A DNA stretch of 64,000 nucleotides from Anticarsia gemmatalis (lineage: Eukaryota; Arthropoda; Insecta; Lepidoptera; Erebidae): the NCBI RefSeq assembly GCF_050436995.1, contig NC_134776.1, positions 18,021,001-18,085,000 of the forward strand, read 5' to 3'. The notes under the pieces were generated by a model, which was given only the letters and a program-made list of their open reading frames with translations, searched no databases and was not told the DNA's origin. The position numbers and the translations under genes are program-made. Numbering within the stretch: position 1 is the stretch's first letter; each line of letters opens with the position of its first letter. This document shows positions 25,568 to 36,712 of the stretch, piece after piece.

Positions 25568-25924
25568 TCACCGCGCGTTCGTGTTCGGGTCGGTCTCGGG
25601 CCCCTCGTGGTACTCGTGGAAGCATGGCACGATGCACAGATTGGCACGGCACTCTGGGCAGTGGTATTGTGTTTTCCGTCGCAGGATCCTGCCGCATTCA
25701 TCAACGGTGTTCCAGCAGAAATTGCAGCTAAGTGGCGGTCCAGATCTGACGGCGGGAGTGTGGCTCGCTCGTGTGGTCTGCGATGATTCGGATGCTGAGC
25801 TCTCGAACGAGGCTGATGTCGATGTGGTGGTGTTGGTCGAAGACTGCCGGTCGGTTGAGGTCACTGCGCGGATTAACAGCGAGCCCATTTCGTGCTCCAT
25901 TCGGGGTTTGCGTCCCATGAGTGC
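25568..25924 (-). CDS. BTB gene alternative last exon: transposase-type zinc ribbon
   Basis: Minus-strand exon starting in phase 0 after a GTTAACAG acceptor and running 118 codons to a TGA at 25568-25570. The first half is Ser/Thr-rich and low in complexity. The C-terminal 40 residues (25607-25726) form a Cys/His module: CNFC, a spacer, RRKTQYHCPEC, then LCIVPCFHEYH. This spacing and the PCFxxYH ending are those of the zinc ribbon at the C-terminus of piggyBac-like DDE transposases and proteins derived from them (Pfam Tnp_zf-ribbon_2 type). No transposase catalytic domain is seen upstream. The phase fits the donor at 28021, whose exon in turn fits the BTB exon at 35423, so I read it as an alternative end of the BTB gene. 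It could instead end a separate small gene. Confidence 0.65.
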   Translation of the reverse strand, partial: ALMGRKPRMEHEMGSLLIRAVTSTDRQSSTNTTTSTSASFESSASESSQTTRASHTPAVRSGPPLSCNFCWNTVDECGRILRRKTQYHCPECRANLCIVPCFHEYHEGPETDPNTNAR

Positions 25925-26827
25925 CTGTTAACAACATATCCGCCATAAGAATGTTGAACTTGCTAAAAAATATTGACCGATAATAGTTTAGCAAAAAATG
26001 CAAAAATAATTCGCTAAAAATAGTGTGTTTCTTTTTTGTGAAGATTAAATGGTTATACTGTTTAAGCGCTTAAAAAACTAAATTATGTAAGCGTTTAAAT
26101 ACATTGCGGCTAGTTAACATAGTTATACAAAAATAAAATAGCCAATTAAAGTCCACTTCGCCTCTAACTGCCCCGCTTCAGAGAACTACAATTTAAATAG
26201 CCCCACTATTTCCAACTGTGATTTTGACCTCAAACACTGCCACAAGTTTAAACACAACTAAATGACAGACGAACTGACATCGCACTTGACCTGGTCTTAA
26301 ATAACACTGTATTTTTAAATTATCGGTTAAGGGTACAGTATCAATAAGCAAACTATATGCCGCGAACTTTATGCTTAAGCAGAAGATTTTCTGCGAAGTA
26401 TAAATGCTAAATTTTCTACTCTATTATTCGTATCTGATAGTTTGCCACAAACTATCTGCCTAGTGAAGCTAACGCTTAAATAGGTCTGAAAATATTGTAG
26501 CATTTCATTCTACATATAAATCTGAAGTCATATGAGCTAGAAAGTTCGATACATTTTTATATTGATGCCAAATAAAAATAGCCCGATCGGTTCAACATTG
26601 TCGTGATATCAGGGACTTTTAAAATACTTTTATATGTATTTCAGAACTATTGACCTTTACATAGCTTTATTTAAATAGTGTTATGTTTAGAGTATTAGAT
26701 GAGCTCGTGGCTTAGTCAACGACAGACTTGCCGAGGTTGTTCTGTGGATGGGTGACCATCCTACCTACCTTAATGAGATTAAAGACGTGATTATGTGTAG
26801 TGGCTGTTAGTACTTTTAAATATATAT

Positions 26828-27307
26828 GTTACTGTAAAAGCCCGAACGGTGGTAAATCCTAAGATTTTCCGGTATAACCTAAGATTTACCAACTCGCAAT
26901 GGTAAAAGTCCGAACAATTCTTTTATTTCGAACTTTTACCTATATTCACTTGATGATGTCGAGATGTCGCCGGAGCCCCGCTTCGCGGGGCTCCTCCTTC
27001 TGGGTGGTTAAAAAAAAATAACCACGAAGGCTAAGGTGGGAGCTTCGCTTCGCTCGCTCCCACCTTAGCCTTCTAACCTAACCTACCCATGTCGCTTTGC
27101 CCAAAACTCCTTCTTTATAACTATGTCACAGTATATAATTATACCGTGAAATAGTTATAAACATAGTTATGAAGGAGGATTTTTTTATATATCGTAACAT
27201 AGTTTTTAAACTCTGGCTTGTTCGGACTTTTACCATTGAGAGTTGGTAAATCTTAGGTTTTACCGGAAAATCTTAGGATTTACCACAGTCCGGCCTTTTA
27301 CAGTAAC
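26828..27307. mobile_element. MITE-like element with long TIRs and internal hairpins
   Basis: The ends are inverted repeats of roughly 90 bases, starting GTTACTGTAAAAGCCCGAAC at the left and closing with CCTTTTACAGTAAC at the right; both arms include the block GGTAAATC(C/T)TAAGATTTTCC or its complement. No open frame for a transposase is present, so it is non-autonomous. The interior carries three more hairpins: 26972-26994 (GC-rich), 27026-27073 (18-base arms beginning GAAGGCTAAGGTGGGAGC) and 27106-27178. It sits inside a broken copy of the repeat family also seen at 19383-19690. Confidence 0.8.
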
Positions 27308-27560
27308 ATATACATATCGAGTTCCTCCGTGTTTCGGAAGGCACGTTAAATTGTGGGTCCCGGCTGTCATTTTCGAAGATCTTTGACAGTCGTCGTCACA
27401 ATTCTTACATGATGCATGTATTTGTGTACTGTATTGACAGTCGTTACCAGTAGTCAGAAGCTTGAAAGTCTGACAACCAAACATGTTGGAGTCGGCTTCC
27501 AGTCTCCCCAAATGTAGCTGAATACTAGTGTTATACATGGAGCGACTACTTATCGGACAA
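27308..27560 (-). repeat. Interspersed repeat fragment interrupted by the MITE
   Basis: Carries CGAGTTCCTCCGTGTTTCGG immediately after the right end of the element at 26828-27307; the matching upstream part of the same family (GTTCTGTGGATGGGTGACC) is at 26735-26760. Later blocks such as GTTGGAGTCGGCTTCCAGTC are the complement of blocks in the copy at 19383-19690, so the copy is rearranged. Confidence 0.6.
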
Positions 27561-27690
27561 CCACAACCCATTTACCTACGTTATAACAAAATACCCTTCG
27601 GTAAGACTGGTTGTCAGACTTTCAAGCTTCTGACTACTGGTAACGACTGTCAATACATTACACAAATTTAAACATCATGTAAGAATTGTG
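27397..27690. repeat. Inverted duplication, 82-base arms
   Basis: The left arm 27397-27478 (starting CACAATTCTTACATGATG) is the near-perfect reverse complement of 27609-27690 (ending CATCATGTAAGAATTGTG), with a 130-base spacer. The two differ at a few positions only. The left arm is part of the repeat fragment above, so a second copy seems to have been laid down in opposite orientation. Confidence 0.8.
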
Positions 27691-28020
27691 TAATATGACA
27701 TTAGGTCATAATTTTCTTAATTTTTGTTGATAACAATTAATTTAATGATATTGAGCTAGTGATTTTTCTTGGTTATTGCCTACCCCAATGAGATAAAAGA
27801 CGTAATTATATTCTGTAGTGGCTGTTAGAAAGTACGTAAGGAGAAGCTAATTAATATTGGTCTTTGCCTACCTTGGTTGTAAATAGGCGTGATTTCACGC
27901 ATTAGTGACTATTAGCAGTCTTAAAAAAGTTCTTAATAATCTTAGAAAATGATTTTCCTTGGTCTTTACCTATCTCGATTGGAAATAACCATGATTTCAT
28001 ACATGTATAGTATTTATTAC

Positions 28021-28229
28021 CTTAGTGGGTACAAATTGTGGGTAAGACTCGTGTTTCTGAAGCGCGGGTGTTGGTTTCGGTGGTGCGGTGGGCGGGAGGG
28101 GCTCGGAGGTCTGCTTGCGAACCTCCCGGCTGTCCTCCGGCACGCGGGACTGACGCTTGAAGTGCTTCGAGCGACGCTGCCTGATCTCTGCCGATGGGCT
28201 CGATGGAGCTGCTAAGTTTTCAGGCACTG
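28021..28229 (-). CDS. BTB gene alternative exon, basic linker
   Basis: Minus-strand exon from a CCTCTTTCAG acceptor with a clear pyrimidine tract to an AAG|GTAATA donor. It starts with two bases that complete a codon and then has 69 codons in phase. Those two bases fit the single G left by the exon at 35423, exactly as the helix-turn-helix exon does. The peptide has a basic patch (RQRRSKHFKRQSR) that could serve as a nuclear signal or DNA contact, followed by a proline-rich piece (PLPPTAPPKPTP). The higher GC content and clean splice sites stand out from the AT-rich surroundings. No known domain is recognised. Confidence 0.65.
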
Positions 28230-29225
28230 CTGAAAGAGGTATATGGAGAAAGGTAATTTCATAGTTACAAGATGAATATCAAATCAAAAAGTAGTTTTTA
28301 GTTACAAAGATACATATAGTAGTCTATAGTAGTAGATAGTTATAGACTTTTAAAATATTGGTGTTGACGTAACCAGGATTTTACCAGAAAGAGTGGAAGT
28401 GTAAGTGTATATTGGACTAGTTTCCTAAGATTACGCTATTAGATTATATTTTTTAAGTCTACTGAGTTCATTGAGAATGTACGGAGAAGTGATATAGACG
28501 GACTACTTAAGACAGCCGTGGAATGCGCAATTCGTCTACAGTATAACTGAGATTTGAGTGTGCTTTTAAAAATAAGTAACTTGCACATAAAACATATAAG
28601 ACCCTCTACTAAGTGGTTGGACTATGGCTAACCCAGACTTTTTTGTATTTCTTCAATTTTATTTATATGTGGATTAATAGAAATAATAACCCTAGCTTTG
28701 AAGGAAATCTCACAGTACCTGTAGCGAATTAAAGATAGCTATAGTTGAGGTTAGACTCAACTTTTGTTATTCAAAACGGGACAAATTTTTAGCAGGAAAT
28801 TCGAAAAGTAAGCAAATTGAAATTTTGCATTCTCTAAAATATTTTTATTTCGATATTTCTCTTATGATGAACAAAACGTGTCATGTTGTATTGAAATTTA
28901 ATCAACCGTATAAGGTAGTAGGAGGGAAGGAAGTAAGGGTAAATAAACAACGTTTTACAAAATAATCAAAAGTATTTATTATCTATTTTGGTATAGAACA
29001 ATTGTTTAGTGCTACGCACAAAATTCTCCAATTTTGCCTGTTTAAGAACAACCTCGTAATTTAAGACAGTCGTGGACATTGACGACTAAAATCAATACTT
29101 ATTAATTTATACAAATTTATTTAAAGTGTTTGAATCAAAAACTTTTATTATCTTTCCAATTTAATTATAAACACAGCTCTGTTTACTTTTACGAACATGC
29201 ACTGATTCAAATCAATTGTATTTTA

Positions 29226-29428
29226 TCGAAAATGAATTATAATTAATCCAAAATTAATTTTATTTAACCCAAAATTAATTTTATTTAATTGAAAACATAT
29301 TTGAATAATCGAAAATTAATTTGAATTAATCGAAAACTATATTTAATAATAGAAAATGAATTTTAATAAATCCAAAATTTACTTGAATTAATCGAACAAG
29401 AATTTTAATTAATCAAAAATCAACTATA
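29226..29428. repeat. Degenerate AT-rich tandem repeat
   Basis: About seven diverged units of roughly 28-30 bases built around AATTAATCGAAAATTAATTT. Units differ by several substitutions and small gaps, so the array is old. Confidence 0.7.
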
Positions 29429-30191
29429 TCGTGGCAAGCAATTCGATAGAAGTCAAACTACAAAAACCACGCGTGCGTGATGCTTAAAAAATTACATTTT
29501 ATATAGCAAAGCTGCATATTTTATCACCAACAAGATGCCAACTAAAAAGAATATTATGCCAAAAAGTTATTACTATCGTCAACACCACGGCTGTCGCACA
29601 TGCCTCATCGCACAAATACCTTATTTTACTTTCATCATTAATACTATTTGACAAACTGGTACCTATATTCATTGTGCATGGATAATGTTGAACGAAATAT
29701 ATCATACTATGCTATAAAATATATCCTTTTCGTTATATAAAAGTGAAATATAGGCAAAAATATAAATCATGATCAAAAATAAATATGTTGAATTTGTAGA
29801 TATTTTTATTAACTAGATATAATCGATATAAACCATTCGAGTGTATTTTATATCAAAATAAAGACAGCTTATGTGTTATTTATTGTAACTCATTCAGACA
29901 CATAAAGCTTTATAATATATAGATTATAAAAACTGTAAATATAAAAGAAAAAAATAAATCACAAATATATTTGTTCTGTCTAACATTACCCACACACGAT
30001 AGTAACTTAAGATTTTTGTTATCTGGTAACATCGACGTAGAACGGCCAATAGTTCAATGACCATCATAATACTTTGAAATCACTGGATGGCACTTAAGAC
30101 AAAAAGATTCTAAAACAGATCTCTATAACCTGATAGACATGGTAAAAAAAACCTTGTAAAATATAAAATATACACTGTTTCCAACGTTAAA

Positions 30192-30363
30192 TGGCCAGTT
30201 TCTTTATACATATCTAAAGTAACTGCTGACTTTTACTTGAAATATGTGTGGTAAAAGCAAGTCTGTTTCTTCATAAAATTATCAGTAAATTTGTGAAGAA
30301 ACAAATTTGACTGTCATTTTCACTATTTACTTTGGCTGTTACTATTGATGAAGAAACTGGCCA
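30192..30363. mobile_element. Small MITE-like inverted-repeat element
   Basis: The element starts TGGCCAGTTTCTTTAT and ends ATGAAGAAACTGGCCA; inverted similarity extends imperfectly into a TAGTAAC-type block. A second GTTTCTTCATAA / GTGAAGAAAC pair lies inside. It is 172 bases long with no coding capacity. No clear target duplication could be fixed. Confidence 0.5.
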
Positions 30364-31587
30364 GAGAGAGAGATTTAAGTACTTTTAATTATAACACACT
30401 TGTACGATTGTTTTGTTCAAGATGTATGAAAAGAGGAGAATTATAACTAAATATTGCATTGAAATTGTATTGATAGATGTCAGTTTAATGTAGTATTGTA
30501 CGTATTTGATGTAACTGTGTTTTGTTATAATAACTTTGCAAAACATACGTTTCTTTAGCGTACAAGTGTGTTGAACATGCAAACAGAACAAAAGTAAAGA
30601 GAGAAACAAAAATATAGAATAAAAAGGTGAGAAAGAGTACAGATTATAGAGACGACAGCGGAACATAAATGATAAGCGTTCATATTTTCCCGTTTTCTGT
30701 GCAGTCTTTTCTTAATACATTCTAGTACAGAGAACATTCATCGGCGAGAATACAACCATCTATATACATATTATATTTACATTGAATGACCTCCGTAACG
30801 CAGCTATGCCAGCCTAAACGAAAAAAAAACCTCTAAATAAAAAAATCAGTCGATTACAAAAAAGTTGAGAGATCGCAAACGCCGAAACTGATCATTATCG
30901 TTGTAAATCTAGGCGAATAGAAAAATATAATACTCCTTAGTTTTTATTTAGAAAATAAAAAAGTAATACTTCTACGAGTGGTGTCCAGGGACTGTCGCGC
31001 TCGCGCACACACACCTAACAGACGTCTTATTAACATAGTAGATAGGTGAGGAAACTCGCTACGATAGCAATTTAGTTGCGACAAGATGATCGTATAAAAA
31101 TATGAATGACCGACTAACTTGTGCAACATTCCGTGATATTACCTGCCTATTGTGACGCACCTATATACGTCATCTTTACATTCCAATGAATGATCTATGA
31201 CAAATGATTATCTCAACAGTTGAGACTATCCTATTTCAAATGAAGGACGAGGCAGCCTTTCAGAGTTGCCGCCTGACTGTAAAACTCGTGAGCGTTTGCT
31301 TGTTTTCATATATCTTGCTTGGTTACCTTAAGTTATTAGTTTCTTTAAACTTCCTTTACACTTACACTAACACATTCAGAGCTATATTATAGAAACGATT
31401 AGTTTGTGTGCGCGAGTCGCGATACACGGCGGCATGCAGACACTGGCACCGAAAATACCTAGCTTATCCTTACTTGCGCTATAAATGCATAATGTTACAT
31501 TTGACGGTTAACTAAGTTTATACACGATAGAGATCTGTGGTTCTCATCAACTATCAATTATGATTACATACGACAGAGCTACCTTCC

Positions 31588-31623
31588 CGCGCGCACGTAC
31601 ACGTACACGCACGTACACGCACT
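31588..31623. repeat. Short purine-pyrimidine simple repeat
   Basis: Alternating GCGCACGTACAC-type sequence, a short imperfect dinucleotide-like run. Confidence 0.6.
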
Positions 31624-33410
31624 CTCTAATACGCTTAAATTATTGCTGTCGAATCAAGTCTCCAAATTATGAACGTGACTTGAAATACAACCGTTAAAGG
31701 CTTTATTATTAACATTCGGAATATAACTAATATACAATTACTTTGACAGCAGTATGTTTTATCTTAAAATCGACTCCCCAAGTACTGTAATCACTGGCGT
31801 TCCATATCACGTGTTAACATATTGCTACGATAATTACAAAACTAAATTATATGTAAGTACATACGTAAGACACAAATGTATTGAAGTCTGAATTGTTTTT
31901 AGCCGAAATATCGAAAAATAAATGCATTATAATCACGTAGGCGATGTGTTAATTGAAGAAGACGAATGAAAAAGTCTAAATGTTGAATAGCACATGTAAA
32001 ATCCTGTAAAATAATAAAAACGGCAAGTTTATATATAATTACACAATATACTGTTTTGAAAACTAATTGGTGCCTAACCATACAACCTATGATATGTCGT
32101 TAGCTTATAAAATATTATTGCTTTTTTAAACAACTCATATTCCTGACCTCGAAGTTCAATCAACTTACATATTTTATTGCTGTATAATTTCTAAAAAGGT
32201 ATTATAACACATCGCCTCGTTCCAATATCAGTGTTCACTGCTCGAACACCATAGGTACTTTGTTTTAGGTGACTGCTGAACAAATTTCACCAAGTTATAT
32301 ACTTATAATACTTATACATAGAGGTAGTTATGAATAAATGAATGTAACCTGCCACTCAACTTATCAACTATCGTCGCCGCCTATAGAATTAGCAATGTGT
32401 TAATACAACAGAAGTCATTTTGAATTGTGTGGCAAAATCACTGTATATGATCGAATATGATTGGTTGAAAATTGTACGGTGGATTTGAAACATCCCAATT
32501 CTATCGACGACGAAATTAAACTGTTTGGACGCAATTTCTCAATGTTCAACGATGTTCTAGAGAAATAACTATAACTAGTAAAAAATAAATGCTATTTGAT
32601 TGTTGCGCTCTCATGCCGAACATGAATCGATGCGAGTATAATACCACTGCTTAGTGTAATTGCAAGTTCTAATCCTAACAGATACGATAGAGATCAAACA
32701 TTGAGAAGGTGTGTCCACGATGCAATACAAGTGGATTATACAAATAAATTCGCTATCACATTTCCATCGAACGTCGCAGACGATGATCACGCATATTACA
32801 CTCGTAATTATGATCGTGCACATTCCTTTATTGTTAACAATGTTCACCGAACAGTTCATAACTATTCTATTGAGATCTAAAGAATACGTTTTATTCATGG
32901 CAATACTACAATGGACATACCCGAGGACGCACAAACCACTTGAACGATAGTAACTGTAGACCATTAAATATTTACACTTGAGTACAAAACTAAAATATAG
33001 TTACCATAGTTGAGATTTCCTTGAGGATACGTACTATATAAATTGTAGTAAAATACTGAAGTTAATTGATGCCGCGTGGTTCGCGGGCCTCTCTCACTAG
33101 CGTGTCATTCCGCGCACACACTCACGCATCGTAACGATCGCTCGCTGCTTGCTGCTATTGCTCACCGGGCCGCACACCGCAGTACACTGATAAACTTACT
33201 ATGACACGAAGTCTACCGGTGTCCATAATCTAAGTACTATTCATTGTTACGTATTATTTACAGGGCCAAATGCATGTATAGATCGTAGCGCGGCTGCGAG
33301 CGGCCGGGGTGTGGGGGCGACTGTGCCACGAAGGGGTGGTGGTACTCCGCCCCCTGCCACTCGTGTCACAACGAGTACGACTCGTCGACTGACACGCCGC
33401 AGGCCGCGTT

Positions 33411-34024
33411 CTATTGCATCGAATTAAAGTTCACCCCTAAAATGTTAATGGGAGAGTTGTGCGGGACGCCCTGCAGCGGGAAGCCGTGCGTGGTCGTCGA
33501 GTCGATGAAGCCGGGCGGTACTTGGTGCTGCGGGCACAGGAGGGCCATCTGCTGTTCGGGTGTCTGTTGCTCTTCTTTGTGTTCGGGCGGCGGCGTGGTG
33601 TGTTCCCTCTTGATCCTGCTCTTGATGCTCGGTCGGTTGTTCGGGTAGCCTTTCTTCTTGTACTCGAGCCAGAGGGTCCTGTTGTTAACGCCGAACATCC
33701 TTGCAGCTTTGCAGAAACCTATACCGCCAAATCGTACCGCTTCGAGCGCACGTTGAAAGTTTTCCTCGGACTGCGGGTTGGTGGTGCGTCGACGTTTGGG
33801 CGTGGGCATGGGGGTCTGTTCTTGCGGGGTCTGCACGTCGACGCAGGAGGGGCCGGGCGAGGGGCCGGTGACGCCGAGCGACTGGCCGTAGTTGGAGATG
33901 TCAGCGTCCATGTGCGGGTTGATCACGTTGTTGATGTACATGCCGGGGTCGGGCTGCAGCGTGCCGCCGATGCACGCATTCGAGTACCGCGGGTACGAGT
34001 GCTCCATCATAGTCCACTGGCCTC
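33411..34024 (-). CDS. BTB gene terminal exon with pipsqueak helix-turn-helix
   Basis: After a CTCTTCCCAG acceptor, two bases complete the Gly codon begun at 35423; 203 codons follow to a TAG at 33411-33413. A Pro/Gly-rich lead is followed by a basic KRRR and a helix-turn-helix of the Psq (HTH_psq) type at 33651-33767: SEENFQRALEAVR, then GIGFCKAARMFGVNNRTLW and LEYKKKG. A second basic patch (KSRIKRE) comes next, then a Gln/Glu-rich end. In the fly BTB-Psq family (Pipsqueak, Bab1/2, Ribbon, Tkr, BtbVII) this fold binds DNA. With the five shared exons the protein would be about 438 residues. The paralogue cannot be named with certainty. Apparent frames on the plus strand here are shadows. Confidence 0.9.
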
Positions 34025-35422
34025 CTGGGAAGAGAGATAAATGTACGTGTTTTAATAAATTTCTAAGTACATAGTAAACGTTTTGAGTAAAAGTTTAGAC
34101 AAGTTTCTCATTGATCTCCCTTCCCTGGAATAAAAACGTTGGGCCCAGGAATGTGCCGCTTTAAATGTTTACAAGGTGGAACTTTGCAATGTTGGGCAAC
34201 CCAATATATGGTGAATATTGAACTGTTGTAAACGTATCGGTTTGATAGTATCTTCTGTAGAACAAACATGCGTGTTGTCGAAGCGCAAGAGAGACAGGCA
34301 GATGTTACTATTAAATGAATATGGTATTAAAATTAATTGTTTGAGATGAATGAGAAACTGTCATGATGTTCTAATGATATTATTAACACTTAATGTATGT
34401 TGTAGATGCCCACAAGTAGCGAGCATGTAAAGAATTCTCATAATGAGCATAAAACATACGTATGTTTTTTGTTCGATCCTAATTATATTTATTGTAAAGT
34501 CCAATAAAACAGGACTGATTCTCGAAAAGAGTACAGGAAATCCGTTAAAACGATCTCCTTTTAAGACAAAGGTACCTCGAAACGCAGAAAGGCGTTAATA
34601 GTTTTAATAAATAACATTGAATAAAAGCACAGTAATCGCAAATTTATATTAAGTTTAACTATAACTGCAAAATAGCAGTAGTAAAAACTTAACGTTATAA
34701 AAATAAGGATAAACAAATGAATGATAAGTCAATTTTGATAGTTGTGTGATGGCAATCAAGTATAATAATAGACCTCGTTGAAAATCAATGAGGTTTTACT
34801 TTATTACTACTTTAACTTCTCAATATAATGTTGATAGCAAAGCAATATGTACTTACTGAGCACTATATTTCATTACTAGCTGACCCGCGCAACTTCGCTT
34901 GCGTCACATAAGAGAATGGGTCAAAATTTCCCCCGTTTTTGTAACATTTTTTATTGCTACTCTGCTCCTATTGGTCGTACCGTGATGATATATAGCCTAT
35001 AGCCTTTCTCGATAAATGGTCTATCTAACACTGAAAGAATTTTTCAAATCGGACCAGTAGTTCCTGAGATTAGCGCGTTCAAACAAACAAACAAACAAAC
35101 AAACTCTTCAGCTTTATAATATTAGTATAGATCATAAGTTTTATAATCTACATCTCTGTATGTCAAATATTCTAATTTTAAGAATTGCCAACTGTGTATG
35201 GCAATCATTTCCTTTTTAACATAAAAGCAAAATCTCTTAAATATGACTCAAACAAAATACAAATGACAGAGAGAGTTACACTCTAATTTAGTTACTAAGT
35301 AAAAATTATATTTCACCGGAATATCTTTCTCTCTTTTACCGAGGTTAAGTTATTGAAACTGTTCTTATGCTACTGTAATGATAGTGTACCATCACACAAC
35401 GATAATAACATGTTATATGTAC
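34025..35422. other. Intron of the BTB gene
   Basis: Intron between the shared exon at 35423 and the helix-turn-helix exon. It contains a complete copy of the CTAGCTGACCCGCGCAACTT repeat (34876-35132) and otherwise AT-rich sequence without recognisable content. Confidence 0.75.
34876..35132 (+). mobile_element. Interspersed repeat CTAGCTGACCCGCG, copy 1
   Basis: Starts CTAGCTGACCCGCGCAACTT and ends CTTTATAATATTAGTATAGAT, with an internal (CAAA)n run at about 35086-35106. Copies at 53400-53682 (plus) and 61583-61818 (minus) have the same ends; an older copy is at about 47905-48170 (minus). The shared ends fix the element length near 255-280 bases. The A/T-rich simple tail suggests a short non-LTR-type element, but no protein is encoded, so the class is uncertain. 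Confidence 0.8.
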
Positions 35423-35492
35423 CTTGCGGCAGTCCGGTCGGCGTAGATTCCATGGTCATCGGCTCCACTGACATGTTCTCCTGTTCAGGCGT
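35423..35492 (-). CDS. BTB gene, last shared exon
   Basis: Seventy bases from an ATTTCCAG acceptor to an AAG|GTACAT donor: 23 codons (TPEQENMSVEPMTMESTPTG and three more) plus one base. That single base is the branching point of the gene, because both 34024 and 28229 offer two bases that complete the codon (Gly or Ala). The peptide is a short acidic, Met/Thr-rich linker without a domain. Confidence 0.8.
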
Positions 35493-36032
35493 CTGGAAAT
35501 TATAACAAAATTTAATTAATATCTTATAAATAATATAATTAGAGTAAGTTTTGGGTGTGGGTATTAGTCTAAGCAGAGTCAAAATTGACTAATGTTAGTT
35601 TATGGTTAAAGTCATACGCCAAGTATTGAATTAATGTAGTCCATTGAAAAAAAGTATTTAGAATAGTCCTAGTAAGCATTTGCGCATGAGAAATAAGTTA
35701 ATAACAATGCCTTTATCACTGTGAAATGATTTCAAAAGAATCTTCTGTATTGGTTACTTGAGCTCGGAATAACTTTGGCAACTCGGAGAATGTTTTCAAA
35801 ATGATTCCTTGGAATCATTGGAGTTTGACTACATGCCAGAAGAGTTTAAAATGGATATGTATAAAAAAATACATGCCAAAACAGTTATGGACATGTATAA
35901 AATTACCACTTTAGGAAACCAGAAAACGGTTCATACAGCCCGGACAGATACACAGACAGAAGATTCAGTAGTAGGGTCCTATATTTACCCTAAGGGAATG
36001 AAACCCTAATAAATAATAAATAGCATAGTCAC
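35493..36032. other. Intron of the BTB gene
   Basis: A 540-base intron; nothing is recognised in it. The plus-strand open frame at 35809-36009 has no domain. Confidence 0.75.
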
Positions 36033-36198
36033 CTGTTGCGAAGTATCAATGGTCCGTATCTCATGGTACTCGCGCACCCGACGTTGTTGCGGCAGACTGC
36101 TCAGCGTGATGGCCTCCACGGTCTGAGCGCTGGTCTCCGACCTGTTCTCCTCGCCCACCATGTTCAGAGACGTGGAGCCGGTTGAACTTTTCCTGCGC
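36033..36198 (-). CDS. BTB gene, linker exon
   Basis: One base completes the Arg codon from 36713; 55 codons follow to a CAG|GTGACT donor in phase 0. The start continues the basic run from the preceding exon (RRRKSS across the junction), a likely nuclear localisation signal. The rest is a polar linker (SLNMVGEENRSETSAQTVEA and on to REYHEIRTIDTSQQ). No domain is seen. Confidence 0.85.
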
Positions 36199-36712
36199 CT
36201 GTACGTTAATTAAGATTTTTATTGGTGTTTGAATATAATGAGGTGTTTTGAATCTAAGGTTAGTCGATCAGTGGGTTAAGCAACTGCATGGACATTTTAA
36301 AGATTGATGGTCGCTTTGATTATAGTTTTAACAATGGATTAAATAGATGTTCTTGAAACACAAGGGATGAGACATGGGGACAGCTGTGTCCTTCTAGATG
36401 AAAGTAATACAACCACATGACCTAATGATTCTAGCTGAAGTAAGGGTCAGAAGGTATGCCGAATCAAATCATTTCCTTTAGTTCTAGTTGTTTTCTCCAA
36501 AATTACTGTATGATGATAAAGCCATATTTAAGCTTTATTGTTATAACTAAAACTATGATATTCTATACTATTCAGATTAATGATTGCATCAAATTTTTGG
36601 TAGTCAGAACCAAATGTGTACAGTATGTTATACAAACAGGTCAAGTTGTATACTATTAAGTTAATCAGTTCGTAAATGTCCTAAGTGTCAAAGATGTATA
36701 TTGATTTATTAC
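36199..36712. other. Intron of the BTB gene
   Basis: A 514-base intron holding a short repeat fragment (GATCAGTGGGTTAAGCAACT, 36268-36287) of the family at 47285-47475; otherwise nothing. Confidence 0.7.

Larger units (their letters stand above)
25925..28020. other. Intron with nested repeats
   Basis: Intron between the two exons of the zinc-ribbon end of the BTB gene. It is almost filled with repeats: pieces of a SINE-like family (26697-26780 and 27308-27560), a 480-base inverted-repeat element inserted between them (26828-27307), an inverted duplication (27397-27690), and several short tails of the type GCCTACCCCAATGAGATAAA (27779-28010). Confidence 0.7.
28230..33410. other. Intron / 3' UTR stretch of the BTB gene
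   Basis: Lies between the alternative exon at 28229 and the stop codon of the helix-turn-helix exon at 33411; its upper part should be the 3' UTR of that isoform (a minus-strand AATAAA is at 32827-32832). It contains a degenerate AT tandem repeat (29226-29428), a small inverted-repeat element (30192-30363) and a short ACGTACAC-type simple repeat (31588-31623). Many open frames of 60-117 codons occur but none shows a domain or codon bias. Confidence 0.6.

Noticed and set aside
25581..25931. Plus-strand 116-codon open frame
   Set aside because: It mirrors the minus-strand zinc-ribbon exon and has no domain of its own.
33459..34040. Long plus-strand open frame (193 codons) and two others over the same place
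   Set aside because: They lie exactly antisense to the Psq exon, whose domain and splice sites are clear; the frames are shadows caused by its GC-rich codons.
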